Shown: piece after piece, positions 44,277 through 53,465 of the stretch
Layout: each line of letters starts with the position of its first letter
Numbering within the stretch: position 1 is the first letter of the stretch
Assembly (NCBI GenBank): GCA_040219275.1
Contig: JAVJSU010000007.1
Coordinates: 1-64,000, forward strand
Origin: JAVJSU01 sp040219275
Lineage (GTDB): Bacteria; Chloroflexota; Anaerolineae; Aggregatilineales; Phototrophicaceae
Length of the DNA: 64,000 nt
Direction: 5' to 3'
Notes under the pieces: generated by a model
The model's input: the letters and a program-made list of their open reading frames with translations, nothing else
Databases searched by the model: none
Told to the model about the DNA's origin: nothing
Position numbers and translations under genes: made by a program

Positions 44277-44716
44277 CAGGTTGCTACCCTTTTAAAATAG
44301 TCATCTACTGCTTGTAATAACGGATCAACCGTTTCGGTCTGAATTTTGTGCGGTGGCGACCACTCTATCCATTGCGCGGAAGTGTGCTCGGTCAATATGA
44401 GTTCGGCATCTTCCGCGACCCAACCGAGAAAAATCACCACCGTTTTATGCACCAGTTCGTTATCTAGCCACGCATAGCGCGCCTCATAACTGGTTTGCCA
44501 GCGAAAGTTCGGTTCTATTCGCACCTGCTCCGACGAAAATCCGGTTTCTTCCTGCATTTCACGTAGGGCGGTTTGTAGCTCCGTTTCGCCATCCTCGACA
44601 TGACCTTTCGGCAAATCCCAACGTTTGGGGTGCTTCATCAGCAAAAATTGTCGAGTTGGCTTCTCACGAAAACAGATCACCCCGCAGGCTTTGAATTTTT
44701 TGAGCGTCTGATTCAT
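44276..44716 (-). CDS. Nudix hydrolase
   Basis: The 146-residue protein contains the full Nudix box GHVEDGETELQTALREMQEE followed by TGF (about residues 40-62), needed for magnesium-dependent pyrophosphate hydrolysis. The N-terminal ACGVICFREKPTRQFLLMKH and the WDLPKGHVE lead-in resemble diadenosine polyphosphate (Ap4A) or capped-nucleotide hydrolases. It is the first gene of a two-gene operon with RtcB. A role in removing inhibitory adenylated or guanylylated nucleotides, or in 5'-end processing, is conceivable but is inference. Substrate is not determined by the motif. Confidence 0.9.
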   Translation of the reverse strand: MNQTLKKFKACGVICFREKPTRQFLLMKHPKRWDLPKGHVEDGETELQTALREMQEETGFSSEQVRIEPNFRWQTSYEARYAWLDNELVHKTVVIFLGWVAEDAELILTEHTSAQWIEWSPPHKIQTETVDPLLQAVDDYFKRVAT

Positions 44717-44888
44717 ACTACAATGTCCTAATTGACCCTTTGTGACCCTATTGTACGCGAAAAAAGTTCAATTGTCTATAGGTGGCTTTTATGGGAAATT
44801 TATCTGTGAATGGCGAATGACGCGCTTTAATGCGGTACAATGGCGACTGGTTATCTAATAGAGATTTGATTAAAGGAGTTTTTCGTTT

Positions 44889-45908
44889 ATGAGCCTTCCC
44901 GCAACCTATAAAAAACTTGTGGCGACAAAATTTAGCAAAGATTTTCGTGATGCGTCCGAAGTTGTCGAAGTCCCCTTTCCTGAACCCGCGTCCAACGAAA
45001 TCGTGATTCAGAATTATTATGCCGGTGTGAATGCGACTGACCCGAACATCAGCGCGGGTTTATATACGCCCGGTCAGACCCCGCCGATTGACCTCGGTTC
45101 CGAGGTTGTGGGGGTGGTAGTGGCGAAGGGTAGCAATGTAGATAGTTTTAAAATCGGCGACGCGGTGATGACCCTGACAACAGGTGGCGGCTATCGTGAG
45201 TATTCGATTATTCAGGCAGATCGCGCCATTCCCATCCCCGCACCCACGCCGGAAATTATGACGCTTGTGCTGAGTGGCTGTACCGCATCCGTCGGGTTGG
45301 AAGTCACGGGCGAGATGAAGAGTGGTGAAACTGTCCTCGTCACAGCGGCGGCGGGCGGCACCGGACACATCGCCGTGCAATTGGCAAAATTGGCAGGCAA
45401 TCATGTGATTGGCACCTGTGGCACAGCAGAAAAAGCCGAGATGCTCAAGCAATTGGGCTGTGACCGCGTGGTGAATTATCGTGAAGAAAGCCTCGACGAA
45501 GTGCTGACCAAAGAATATCCGCGTGGTGTGAATTTGATTTATGAATCAGTGGGACGCGAAATGTTCGATACCTGTGTGAAGCATCTGGCGCGTTTTGGTC
45601 GTCTGGTGATTATCGGTTACGTCAGCGAATATATGGATCAGCCGGAAGTCGTCACTAGACCGCGCATCTATTCCCAATTGTTGTGGAAATCTGCGTCGAT
45701 TCGGAGCATGTTTTTGCCGCATTTCTTTAACCTTTTGCCGGAAAACCTGATGCGTTTAAGCGGGTTGTTGCAATCCGGTCAGTTGCATATTGCGATTGAT
45801 GATACCGTGTTCACAGGCGTTGAAGAATGCGTGGATGCGGTGGAATATCTGCATAGTGGCAAGAGTAGCGGTAAAGTCGTGGTGCGTTTCCCGATAGAGA
45901 TGGACTAA
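44889..45908 (+). CDS. Zinc-less MDR oxidoreductase, quinone-reductase-like
   Basis: The 339-residue protein is a medium-chain dehydrogenase/reductase. A GroES-like N-domain (NEIVIQNYYAGVNATDPNIS, PPIDLGSEVVGVVVAKG) is followed by a nucleotide-binding domain with the NADPH loop VTAAAGGTGHIAVQLAKLAG (about residue 150) and VIGTCGTAEKAEMLKQLGCD. The conserved VNATD block is typical of NADPH:quinone oxidoreductase and prostaglandin reductase relatives (ZADH2-like). The zinc-binding cysteines of alcohol dehydrogenases are absent. It likely reduces enones or quinones. AAAGGAG upstream supports the ATG. It probably stands alone. Confidence 0.88.
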   Translation: MSLPATYKKLVATKFSKDFRDASEVVEVPFPEPASNEIVIQNYYAGVNATDPNISAGLYTPGQTPPIDLGSEVVGVVVAKGSNVDSFKIGDAVMTLTTGGGYREYSIIQADRAIPIPAPTPEIMTLVLSGCTASVGLEVTGEMKSGETVLVTAAAGGTGHIAVQLAKLAGNHVIGTCGTAEKAEMLKQLGCDRVVNYREESLDEVLTKEYPRGVNLIYESVGREMFDTCVKHLARFGRLVIIGYVSEYMDQPEVVTRPRIYSQLLWKSASIRSMFLPHFFNLLPENLMRLSGLLQSGQLHIAIDDTVFTGVEECVDAVEYLHSGKSSGKVVVRFPIEMD

Positions 45909-45995
45909 CTATGTAGCTTTTTAGCGGATGTTCATGAAATTGCAAGAAACGGCGCTTATGATGTGGATGTTTGTTGAATAAGTACCGGAATAATC

Positions 45996-46673
45996 ATGCC
46001 TTTTACGCTCACCCGTGACCGTCTTATCACGCATTTGGCGCTAGCAGGGCTGACCGCGTTTGCCTATTTTCTGGCAACTCTGTATGCGCCAACTGCATTT
46101 TTGCCGTATCGCATGACGATCAGCATGGGCTATCTTTCGCTCCTGCTGATGGGTGTGACGCTAGCGATTGGCACGCTGAATCTGCTTTTCGCACGGCGCA
46201 ATCCGGTCAATATTTTTGTGCGCCGTGATATTGGCATCTGGGCGGGGATTACAGGTATCTTGCATGTACTTTATGCCATGACGATTAACAATCGTGATGA
46301 CCTGCTGGCGAACTTTTTCCGTTGGACACCGGACGGCTATAAGTTGATGACTGGCACACGCGGAACTAGCAATTATGTCGGGTTGGTCGCCACATTGATT
46401 CTGCTGATGTTGCTGGCGACCTCTAATCATTATTTTCTGCGTCGCTTTAAAGGCAAGAAGTGGAAGACTATCCAACGCTGGAATTATGCGCTGATCGTGC
46501 TGACGGTTATCCACACGCTTTTGTATCAGGAAATCAGCAGACGTGAGGGGTATTTCTATACATTGACGGTCATTGGCATCGGATTTGTGGTTGTCGCGCA
46601 GGTGGTCGGTGTGGGGATGACGCTCTATCGACGCACGCATCATCGCCGTACAGGAAATGTACTCTCACATTAG
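45996..46673 (+). CDS. Ferric-reductase-like heme membrane protein
   Basis: The 225-residue protein has six membrane spans. Histidines occur in pairs across spans, in GILHVLYAM, ATSNHYFLRRF and VIHTLLYQ, as expected for the ferric-reductase-like domain that binds two b-type hemes (the MsrQ/YedZ group). No FAD or NAD domain is fused, so electrons would come from a partner or the quinone pool. It follows the quinone-reductase-like gene by 87 bases on the same strand, which could be functional. The msrP partner usually paired with msrQ is not seen nearby. Confidence 0.8.
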   Translation: MPFTLTRDRLITHLALAGLTAFAYFLATLYAPTAFLPYRMTISMGYLSLLLMGVTLAIGTLNLLFARRNPVNIFVRRDIGIWAGITGILHVLYAMTINNRDDLLANFFRWTPDGYKLMTGTRGTSNYVGLVATLILLMLLATSNHYFLRRFKGKKWKTIQRWNYALIVLTVIHTLLYQEISRREGYFYTLTVIGIGFVVVAQVVGVGMTLYRRTHHRRTGNVLSH

Positions 46674-46676
46674 ATT

Positions 46677-46707
46677 GGTGGGTATAACCATTCAGGCTAC
46701 ACCCACC
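46677..46707. terminator. Hairpin between convergent genes
   Basis: GGTGGGT (46677-46683) pairs with ACCCACC (46701-46707), with partial pairing of the interior. No extended T-tract is present. Confidence 0.45.
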
Positions 46708-46723
46708 GCTACAGATTTATACG

Positions 46724-48607
46724 TTAGCTCGAAAATTCCCACGAGCCGTTATCACGAACAGTCACGCGCCGACCGTCGGGCAAGGTGACGATCATATAGC
46801 CGCCGCCTGTCGGACCGCCGGAGCCTTCAAAGCGGGTGATGGTCATGGTGTATCCCTGTTCCTGTGCCAACGCCCAACCAAGTGCGCTTCGTTCCGTGTC
46901 GACATTTCCCCAGACGCGCCCGAACCCTTGCACGGGCTTGAAGCGATTGGGTGGTGGGACATCGGTGACGGGATTTTCAGGCAATGCCTGATAGACACTG
47001 CCGCTAAAGTAATTCACGAATCCGTTGTTCTGGAAGGAATAGATGCCGTCAGGATCGGAGCGCCATAACATAAAGCCGTTTTCAAAGGGTTGATATGCCC
47101 CCTGTACGCTGGTAGTCGTTCCGCCGCCATTATCCGCTGGCACAGTCCTGAATAAATAGTCATTAGAAGCTGCCCCTTCATGATTTTGCCCCGGTGCTCG
47201 TCCGGCGGCATGGATGCGTCCGCTTGCACCTGCCGGCACAGTCCAATTTACGGCGATGCCATCCGCGAGATTGGTATCAATGCCGATAGATTGCGGGTAG
47301 GTGTTGCCACTATTTGGCGTATAAACGAATTCCACCTGCAAAATGCCGATATTGGGCATATTTTGCCATGAGAGCGTGACCTGTGACCCTTCGACCAATA
47401 ACGCCACGCCATTTTCTGAGCGGGGCGCAGGGTACACGCTGACGTTACCGCTCCGTGAGTCACTGTCAGTCGGGAATACATAGACTGTTGTTGCTTGCTC
47501 AGTGACGACTGTTGTGCCATCGGTTCGATAGGCGATTGCTGTCACCGCACCACTGGAGCGTGCTGTGAGTGTCATCGTAGCAGATACGCCATTGGACATA
47601 TTCGTATCCGTGCCGATCAACGTCGGCGCAGGACTGCCCGCAGAGGCGATTGCCATGTAGAACTCAACGCGGCTGACGTTGGCGACGGGCAATTGCGTCC
47701 AGAACATCGTGACAGTTTGCCCTTCATTGAACGTATAGTCGGTGCCGGTAGTGGTATTTGCCGGAGAGAACGTCACATATCCGAATGTTCCGTTTGAGTT
47801 TTCCGGCTGTGATGCGACCAGCAGATCAAACGAATAGCGGATGCCACCGGTGTTGATCTGTGCGCGGGCGACGATGCGACCATAAACATTCAAGGGGACG
47901 TACCAGCTAATTGCCGCCCCATCGGTCAGATAACTATCCACTCCCAATGATACGCCATTGCTACTCCCTGACGGATAGTAGAGGAATTCCACGCTGGAAA
48001 GTCCGGTGAGGGATGCGCCCTGCCAGCTTAGGCTGATGGTCTGGTTGGCGGGGATGGCACGCACACCGCTGTTGATGATTAAGATTCTGCTCGGAACAAC
48101 CGTCCCGACCTGCTGATTCTGGCTGACGGGCTGGCTTGGTACGCGTAGAGATTGCCCGACGGAGATTCGGCTTGGATCGTTGATGCAATTGGCGGCGGCG
48201 AGTTGACTCACGGTACTGTTGACGCGCCGTGCGATAGACGAAAGGGTATCTCCGCTGGCGATTGTGTAAAGTTGCCAGTCGGTGCGGATGACACAGGTCG
48301 TCGTACCGCCGTTCGTATTGCCGCCATTCGTGTTGCCACCGCTTGTATTTCCGCCGTTCGTATTACCGTTAGGAATGGTATTGATCGGCGTGGACGTTGG
48401 GCGGGGGGTGCTGGTCGGTTGGATGTCTGCTTCTTCTGTTGCGTCGTTATCATCCACAATGAGGATGGGGTTATCTGGCAAAATATTGACATTCTGCCCC
48501 GGTAACGGTTCCTGTTTGTCGTCGTTTTGCCGTGAAGAAGATAATGAACAGGCGGATAATAAACAGGCAAACACCACCAAAATGATTGCCATTTGATTTT
48601 TTCTCAT
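46724..48607 (-). CDS. LysM lipoprotein with Ig-like repeats
   Basis: The 627-residue protein has a lipoprotein signal peptide with lipobox LLSAC (about residue 20). After an Asn/Gly/Thr-rich linker comes a LysM domain (about residues 108-158: YTIASGDTLSSIARRVNST, SRISVGQSLRVPS), a peptidoglycan-binding module. Three beta-sandwich repeats of about 95-100 residues follow, each with SLSWQGASLTGLSSVEFLY or FxYTPxSGN-type cores, and a final globular domain (about residues 520-627, YRGF-like, FKPVQGFGRVWGNVDTERSA). It is probably an envelope protein bound to the wall and outer face of the membrane. AGGAG eight bases before the start supports ATG 48607. Confidence 0.85.
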   Translation of the reverse strand: MRKNQMAIILVVFACLLSACSLSSSRQNDDKQEPLPGQNVNILPDNPILIVDDNDATEEADIQPTSTPRPTSTPINTIPNGNTNGGNTSGGNTNGGNTNGGTTTCVIRTDWQLYTIASGDTLSSIARRVNSTVSQLAAANCINDPSRISVGQSLRVPSQPVSQNQQVGTVVPSRILIINSGVRAIPANQTISLSWQGASLTGLSSVEFLYYPSGSSNGVSLGVDSYLTDGAAISWYVPLNVYGRIVARAQINTGGIRYSFDLLVASQPENSNGTFGYVTFSPANTTTGTDYTFNEGQTVTMFWTQLPVANVSRVEFYMAIASAGSPAPTLIGTDTNMSNGVSATMTLTARSSGAVTAIAYRTDGTTVVTEQATTVYVFPTDSDSRSGNVSVYPAPRSENGVALLVEGSQVTLSWQNMPNIGILQVEFVYTPNSGNTYPQSIGIDTNLADGIAVNWTVPAGASGRIHAAGRAPGQNHEGAASNDYLFRTVPADNGGGTTTSVQGAYQPFENGFMLWRSDPDGIYSFQNNGFVNYFSGSVYQALPENPVTDVPPPNRFKPVQGFGRVWGNVDTERSALGWALAQEQGYTMTITRFEGSGGPTGGGYMIVTLPDGRRVTVRDNGSWEFSS

Positions 48608-48698
48608 GTGAGTGACTCCTGATGATTTCTCTTTGCTATCTTATTTCTTTAGACAGCAGAGGGTCGTCAGGGGTTCCATGTTTGTTTCAATATCGGGG

Positions 48699-51044
48699 CT
48701 AATCACACCCGTTGACGGGCAAGCGGATAATTACAGTTGTTCCCTGTTCTTGTTTGCTTTGCAGGATGAGATGCCCACAATGGGCTTCAATGATTCGAAC
48801 GGCAATCGGCAAACCCAGCCCGAAGCCACGCGTAGTGTGCGAATAATCTGATCGGTAAAAGCGTTCGGGCGCACGTTCCAATTCGTCTTCGGTCATGCCC
48901 TTGCCTGAATCTTGTACCTCGATAACGGCATATGTGTCTTCACGATACCCGCGTATGACGATCTTGCCCTCATCTGGCGTAAACCGGAGCGCGTTGTCAA
49001 TAATTTTCTTTAACGCTGTGCCGAGTTCATCATTGTTGCCGATGACTTCCAATGATGAGGATGGCAATTCAACGTTCAAGTCAAGATGATGATCCTCTAA
49101 CCGTTGTTGATAGCTTTGTAGAATTTGGCGCACGAGACCGTCAATGTTTACGGTGTGTGTTTTAAATTGTGGGTTGCTGTCCAATCGTGAAATCGTCAGC
49201 AAATCATTGACCAGGGTCGTCAAGCTAAAAATTTGCTTCTGGATTTGTGCGATGCGTTGGGCGCGTTTACTTTCATCTTTATCACGGTCCAACAGGTACA
49301 GTGCGGTGTTCATTGCCGCAAGGGGAGTGCGGAATTCGTGAGACGCATCAGAGATAAAGTTGTAGAGGACGCGCACCCGTTCTTTCTCGAGCTTAACGTC
49401 TAATGCTTTTTGTTCCAGTAATTTGCGATCATGAATGTCCAGAGCGATGAAGATGACCGCGCTTACCTCTCCATCACGAATGATCGGACCGCTACGTACA
49501 TCATACCAGCGCATATCTTGTCCACGTATCTCACTGTTTGTGAGGGTTCTTTTGAAGATGGCATTGTCAATATGTTCCTGTATGCGGTCTTTGAGATGCT
49601 CATCAGGTGTTAATTCCGTCATAAATTCGGCGCGGAAGTCTTTCGGGTCGCGGCGACGTGTATTCCACATCCAGCTATGCACCTGCAAAATCCTCCCATT
49701 ATGATCTACGGTATAGACGGCTCCTGGCATACTTTCTAAGATAGCAACGAGATTCGCTTCCGATTGTTTGAGGGCTTCCTCTGCTTGCTTAAGTTCGGTA
49801 ATGTCCAGGCTGACTAATGTTACCGCTGAAACATCACCGTTTTCGTTAAATTTAGTCGGTGCGATATGGATAATGTACCATAAGCCGGAAAAGGCGACCG
49901 CTTCAAATGAGGTGGCTTGACCCGTCTTAAACACTTGCTCAACGTGGCTCCGCGTTTGGTCTTTGCTATCTTCGGGAATGGTAATCAGCAGATGTTTGCC
50001 AAGATACCTATCTGTATTGATCCCTTGTGTGCGGGCAGGGGTGCTATGAAACGACAAAATACTCAAATCACGGTCAACTGTGATGATCGACCCCGGCGTA
50101 CTATGTAGAACCGCCCTTAAGAATGCCTCAGAATCGCGTAATGCTTCTTCCGCGTTAACCTGCTCAGTAATTTCGATGGAGGTCATTGTGGCGGCATTGA
50201 TTTCACCGTCTTTTAAAACGGGGCTAACCCGAATATCATACCAGCGTCCTGTATCAGACTTTATTCGATAATACGTTTGTTTACCCTTCGCAAAAACCTC
50301 CGCGAACGCGTTGTTACCTGCCTGTGCGACTTCTTTAGTCAAGAAATTGTCTAAAGTCTTGCCAATAAATTGTCCGTAGCTTAATCCTTCGTTGAGTGCA
50401 ATCTGGCTGTACATATCAATAACGGTACATTGTTGATTGACGGTGATAATTGTGCCCGGAATACTTTCAAGCACAGAACGCATCCGTGCTTGCTCATTCA
50501 GTAGTTCAGCTTCGATCATTTTTTGTTGACGAATATCCGAAAATGAGACGAGCACGACAGGTTGATCTCCTGTAAGTAGCGCGGGTTTGGTATTCACTGA
50601 TACCCAGATGAGCGACTCATCTTGATGCCAGATGCCTAGAATCTGGTTGGAGAGCGATTTACCGGTACGCAATGTGATTGTTGCGGGATACGCTTCTATG
50701 GGAATTGGTGTGCCGTCTTCTTGAATAGTCCGCCAGTGAGTCGGCAAAGGGTCGTCGCCATTCATCTGGTCAACGGTGATGCCCAGAATTTGCACCGCGC
50801 TTTCATTCGCAAAGATGACTTTACCCTGTGCATCATGGACAATCACGCCTTCCGCTATGATGTGCATAACCTGATCGGCTATGGTGGCGTGGTGGATCGG
50901 TCTATGTACTACAGTCGATTCAGAAGATGACTCATTAGAGACGAGTTCCGCCAACATTGCTTCTATTGACGTATTCTTGTTTAAGGCTAATGTATGAAGT
51001 TGCTCGTAAATTTCTTCTGAAACGGTGATAGTTTGGGTGGTCAT
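48699..51044 (-). CDS. Four-PAS histidine kinase with RHH-like N-terminus
   Basis: The 781-residue soluble kinase begins TQTITVSEEIYEQLHTLALN, which reads like a ribbon-helix-helix DNA-binding unit (strand, then two helices, about residues 3-45). Four PAS domains follow (about 65-170, 190-300, 310-420 and 435-550; for example VIFANESAVQILGI, ILSFHSTPARTQGI). A HisKA domain has H in FISDASHEFRTPLAAMN (about residue 590) and a HATPase domain has IIDNALRFTPDEGK and GFGLGLPIAV. A DNA-binding-like head on a histidine kinase is unusual. It has no membrane span and no adjacent regulator. The start is fixed by the RHH-like segment. Confidence 0.92.
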   Translation of the reverse strand: MTTQTITVSEEIYEQLHTLALNKNTSIEAMLAELVSNESSSESTVVHRPIHHATIADQVMHIIAEGVIVHDAQGKVIFANESAVQILGITVDQMNGDDPLPTHWRTIQEDGTPIPIEAYPATITLRTGKSLSNQILGIWHQDESLIWVSVNTKPALLTGDQPVVLVSFSDIRQQKMIEAELLNEQARMRSVLESIPGTIITVNQQCTVIDMYSQIALNEGLSYGQFIGKTLDNFLTKEVAQAGNNAFAEVFAKGKQTYYRIKSDTGRWYDIRVSPVLKDGEINAATMTSIEITEQVNAEEALRDSEAFLRAVLHSTPGSIITVDRDLSILSFHSTPARTQGINTDRYLGKHLLITIPEDSKDQTRSHVEQVFKTGQATSFEAVAFSGLWYIIHIAPTKFNENGDVSAVTLVSLDITELKQAEEALKQSEANLVAILESMPGAVYTVDHNGRILQVHSWMWNTRRRDPKDFRAEFMTELTPDEHLKDRIQEHIDNAIFKRTLTNSEIRGQDMRWYDVRSGPIIRDGEVSAVIFIALDIHDRKLLEQKALDVKLEKERVRVLYNFISDASHEFRTPLAAMNTALYLLDRDKDESKRAQRIAQIQKQIFSLTTLVNDLLTISRLDSNPQFKTHTVNIDGLVRQILQSYQQRLEDHHLDLNVELPSSSLEVIGNNDELGTALKKIIDNALRFTPDEGKIVIRGYREDTYAVIEVQDSGKGMTEDELERAPERFYRSDYSHTTRGFGLGLPIAVRIIEAHCGHLILQSKQEQGTTVIIRLPVNGCD

Positions 51045-51276
51045 TAATTTCGTTCATTTTGGTTGACAACATAATCAAACTCTACTTGAGATTTGTACAA
51101 AATACAATTAATTATTACGGGTTATTCCAATATCTGTACCACTTAGATTCGGTAGTCTTCAGATTGGATGATACGTTTTTGTGTGCAATGGTTCCAGCCT
51201 CTTGCCACTGATCGGCACAGATGGTAATGTTACGTTTAATGTTTGCTTCGCTTCGTAATCGTAGAAAGTTAAATTC

Positions 51277-52389
51277 ATGAGAATTCAAGCCGCCGTGCTG
51301 AACGCGCCCAATACACCCTTTGATATTGAATCGCTGGAATTAGCCTATCCTCAACGCGGGGAAGTGCGCGTCAAACTTGCCGCCAGCGGAGTGTGCCATA
51401 GCGATTATCATTTGATGGCTGGCACGACCCTACATCCGATGCCGGTGGTTTGCGGGCATGAAGGTGCGGGCGTGGTGGAAGCGGTTGGCGAAGGCGTATC
51501 CCGCGTTAAAGTGGGCGATCATGTGACGTTAAGCTGGACACCGGATTGCGGCGAGTGCTTTTATTGCCGTGCGGGTAAGCCCAATTTATGCGAAACGTAT
51601 ACCGAGCCGATCTGGGCGGGGACGATGCTTGACGGAACGACGCGCCTTGATCGTGAAGGTGAGCCGATTTATCTGTATTGTGGTTTAGGCACGTTCTCTG
51701 AATATACGGTTGTGCCGGAACAAAGCTGTATCCCGATCCGTAAAGATGTCCCGCTGAAAATCGCGTCATTGATCGGTTGTGCCGTAGCGACAGGGGTGGG
51801 CGCGGTGATTTATACGGCGGGTGTGCGCCCCGGTGAAAGTGTCGTCGTGTTTGGCTGTGGTGGCGTGGGCTTGAACGTTATTCAAGGGGCGGCTTTGGCG
51901 GGGGCGGGAGTGATTATCGCCGTTGACCTCAACGAAGAGAAAATGAAATTGGCGCGGGCATTCGGCGCAACGCATACGGTACTCTCCAATTCAGATGATG
52001 AAGACACCTTAAAGCAAATCCGTGATTTGACGGGTGGGCGGGGTGCAGATGTGGCATTCGAGGCGGTGGGATTGCCCGCTTTGCAGGAATTGGCGCTCGC
52101 GGCGGCGCGTCCGGGTGGGAAAATTGTGCTGGCAGGGCTTGCACCGATGGGATCATCTACCAATTTACCGGGGTCGATCCTCACCCGTCAGGAAAAGACC
52201 GTTATGGGCAGTTATTATGGCACGGTTAATCCGGCGCGAGATTTTCCATTATTGCTGGATTTATATATGGCGGGCAAGCTCAAGTTAGACGAGTTGATCT
52301 CTAAAGAATACACACTCGATCAGATCAACGAGGCATTTGATTCGATGCTACAGGGCGAGGTCGCACGCGGCATCATCGTCTATTCGTAA
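51277..52389 (+). CDS. Zinc-dependent alcohol dehydrogenase
   Basis: The 370-residue protein is a zinc MDR enzyme. The catalytic zinc block SGVCHSDYHLM (Cys-His) and GHEGAGVV (His-Glu) are present. The structural zinc site CGECFYCRAGKPNLC (four Cys, about residues 90-104) and the NAD loop VFGCGGVGLNVIQGAALAG (about residue 190) follow, then VIIAVDLNEEKMKLA. This fits class III-like alcohol or formaldehyde dehydrogenases (AdhC/glutathione-independent type) that oxidise primary alcohols or aldehydes. The exact substrate cannot be read. The gene ends four bases before a convergent gene on the other strand. Confidence 0.93.
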   Translation: MRIQAAVLNAPNTPFDIESLELAYPQRGEVRVKLAASGVCHSDYHLMAGTTLHPMPVVCGHEGAGVVEAVGEGVSRVKVGDHVTLSWTPDCGECFYCRAGKPNLCETYTEPIWAGTMLDGTTRLDREGEPIYLYCGLGTFSEYTVVPEQSCIPIRKDVPLKIASLIGCAVATGVGAVIYTAGVRPGESVVVFGCGGVGLNVIQGAALAGAGVIIAVDLNEEKMKLARAFGATHTVLSNSDDEDTLKQIRDLTGGRGADVAFEAVGLPALQELALAAARPGGKIVLAGLAPMGSSTNLPGSILTRQEKTVMGSYYGTVNPARDFPLLLDLYMAGKLKLDELISKEYTLDQINEAFDSMLQGEVARGIIVYS

Positions 52390-52392
52390 CGC

Positions 52393-52929
52393 CTAATTCC
52401 ACCATTTGACATCGAAGGTGAAATGGTCTGCGTCACTGGCAGTATTCACGCCGTCTGCTAAATCCAGCGTGACAGAATAATGCAGGCTCTTGCTGGCGTA
52501 ACGTTTCACCAATCCACGCAACACACCGAGCGTCAAATCGCCGGGGAAGGGAACATGACCGATGACTTTGAGATGTCCATCTTTTACTTTTTCGATGAGG
52601 TAATGCCCGACATTACCTTTGCGATAATTGCGCTGATAGAGTTGTGGCAGTTCGATCACTGCATCTTCAACTGTCTCTATCACTTCAGAAAGTGGGGCGT
52701 TGATGGCGATTTCCTTACCGATAGCGATGAGATCATAGGGAGCCATCGAGTCCTGCGCGATGTCTTTAATCACATCCAACCAGACGCGCATCGGGTACCA
52801 TTCAGCAGGGTCAACATTCCGCAGACCGTGTTTGTCCATAATCGGGCGCAGGTGTTCACCCCGTGCACAATTCAAAACGGCGATCATCGCCGCGCCAGAC
52901 GCTTCTGCATTGGGGTCTACTCTATCCAT
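52393..52929 (-). CDS. Uncharacterised protein resembling heme-NO-binding/V4R-associated families
   Basis: A 178-residue soluble protein. The recurring phrase AEWYPMRVWLDVIKDIAQ, followed by LYQRNYRKGNVGHYLIEKV and HVPFPGDLTLGVLRGLVKRY, recalls a family of small sensory proteins, distantly like the heme-nitric-oxide-binding/4-vinyl-reductase group, that I recognise only from pattern. A ligand-binding or sensor role is conceivable, but no heme-ligating histidine can be assigned. It may be cotranscribed with the receiver-domain gene 35 bases upstream on the same strand, which adds to a sensory reading. Confidence 0.55.
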   Translation of the reverse strand: MDRVDPNAEASGAAMIAVLNCARGEHLRPIMDKHGLRNVDPAEWYPMRVWLDVIKDIAQDSMAPYDLIAIGKEIAINAPLSEVIETVEDAVIELPQLYQRNYRKGNVGHYLIEKVKDGHLKVIGHVPFPGDLTLGVLRGLVKRYASKSLHYSVTLDLADGVNTASDADHFTFDVKWWN

Positions 52930-52963
52930 CGGGTCAGCGCCTTTAGTGTTAATATGAAGAAGT

Positions 52964-53347
52964 TTATTCCGGTTGGAACAATCCCGTAATCAGGTCTTTG
53001 AGTTCTTTAAAGCGGAATGGCTTATTGAGATAGCCGTCTACATCCTGCAATTTACCGACCAAACGATTAGCCGGGTCTTGAAAGGCAGTGGTCACGATGA
53101 TGAAGATATTCTCTGCACGTCGGCGGTCATTGATGGTTTCCAGCAGTTGCCAGCCACTAATGCCGGGTAAGCCAATATCAAGAATAATCAGATCAGGGCG
53201 GTTGCTTTCAAGGAAAGTCATCGCATGTCCGGCATCCATCGCATGAACCGGTTCCATGCCAATTTCTTTGATTGCCAGAACGATAAACTTGGCAAGGTCT
53301 TCTGTATCCTCAACAATGAGTACCAGTTTTTTGTCGGTTTCGGTCAT
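52964..53347 (-). CDS. Single-domain response regulator (receiver only)
   Basis: The 127-residue protein is a CheY-like receiver. It has the acidic pocket in LVLIVEDTEDLAKFI, the phospho-acceptor Asp in LIILDIGLPGISG (about residue 52) and the conserved Lys in GYLNKPFRFKEL (about residue 102). No output domain is attached, so it acts through protein contacts or phosphorelay. Its promoter (53381-53409) is well formed. The sensory-like gene at 52393 follows on the same strand and may be its partner. The nearby histidine kinases at 40256 and 48699 are candidate donors but are not adjacent. ATG 53347 is chosen over a GTG at 53362. Confidence 0.92.
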   Translation of the reverse strand: MTETDKKLVLIVEDTEDLAKFIVLAIKEIGMEPVHAMDAGHAMTFLESNRPDLIILDIGLPGISGWQLLETINDRRRAENIFIIVTTAFQDPANRLVGKLQDVDGYLNKPFRFKELKDLITGLFQPE

Positions 53348-53380
53348 TACGTTGTTCCCCACTTGCGCGCATTAACTCAA

Positions 53381-53409
53381 ATTATGCACTGACTATTTGC
53401 AAGAATCAA
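53381..53409 (-). promoter_or_regulatory. Sigma-70-type promoter of the receiver gene
   Basis: On the minus strand TTGATT, a 17-base spacer and CATAAT lie about 34 bases before the ATG. Both boxes are near consensus. Confidence 0.55.
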
Positions 53410-53412
53410 ATA

Positions 53413-53437
53413 GGGATGTCTTAATTAAAAACATCCC
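53413..53437 (-). terminator. Hairpin after the DsbA-like gene
   Basis: GGGATGT and ACATCCC (53413-53419 and 53431-53437) form a seven-bp stem. The minus-strand tail TATTTGATT is only partly T-rich. Confidence 0.5.
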
Positions 53438-53465
53438 ACCCTGCCATTTGTACTAACGATTAGAC

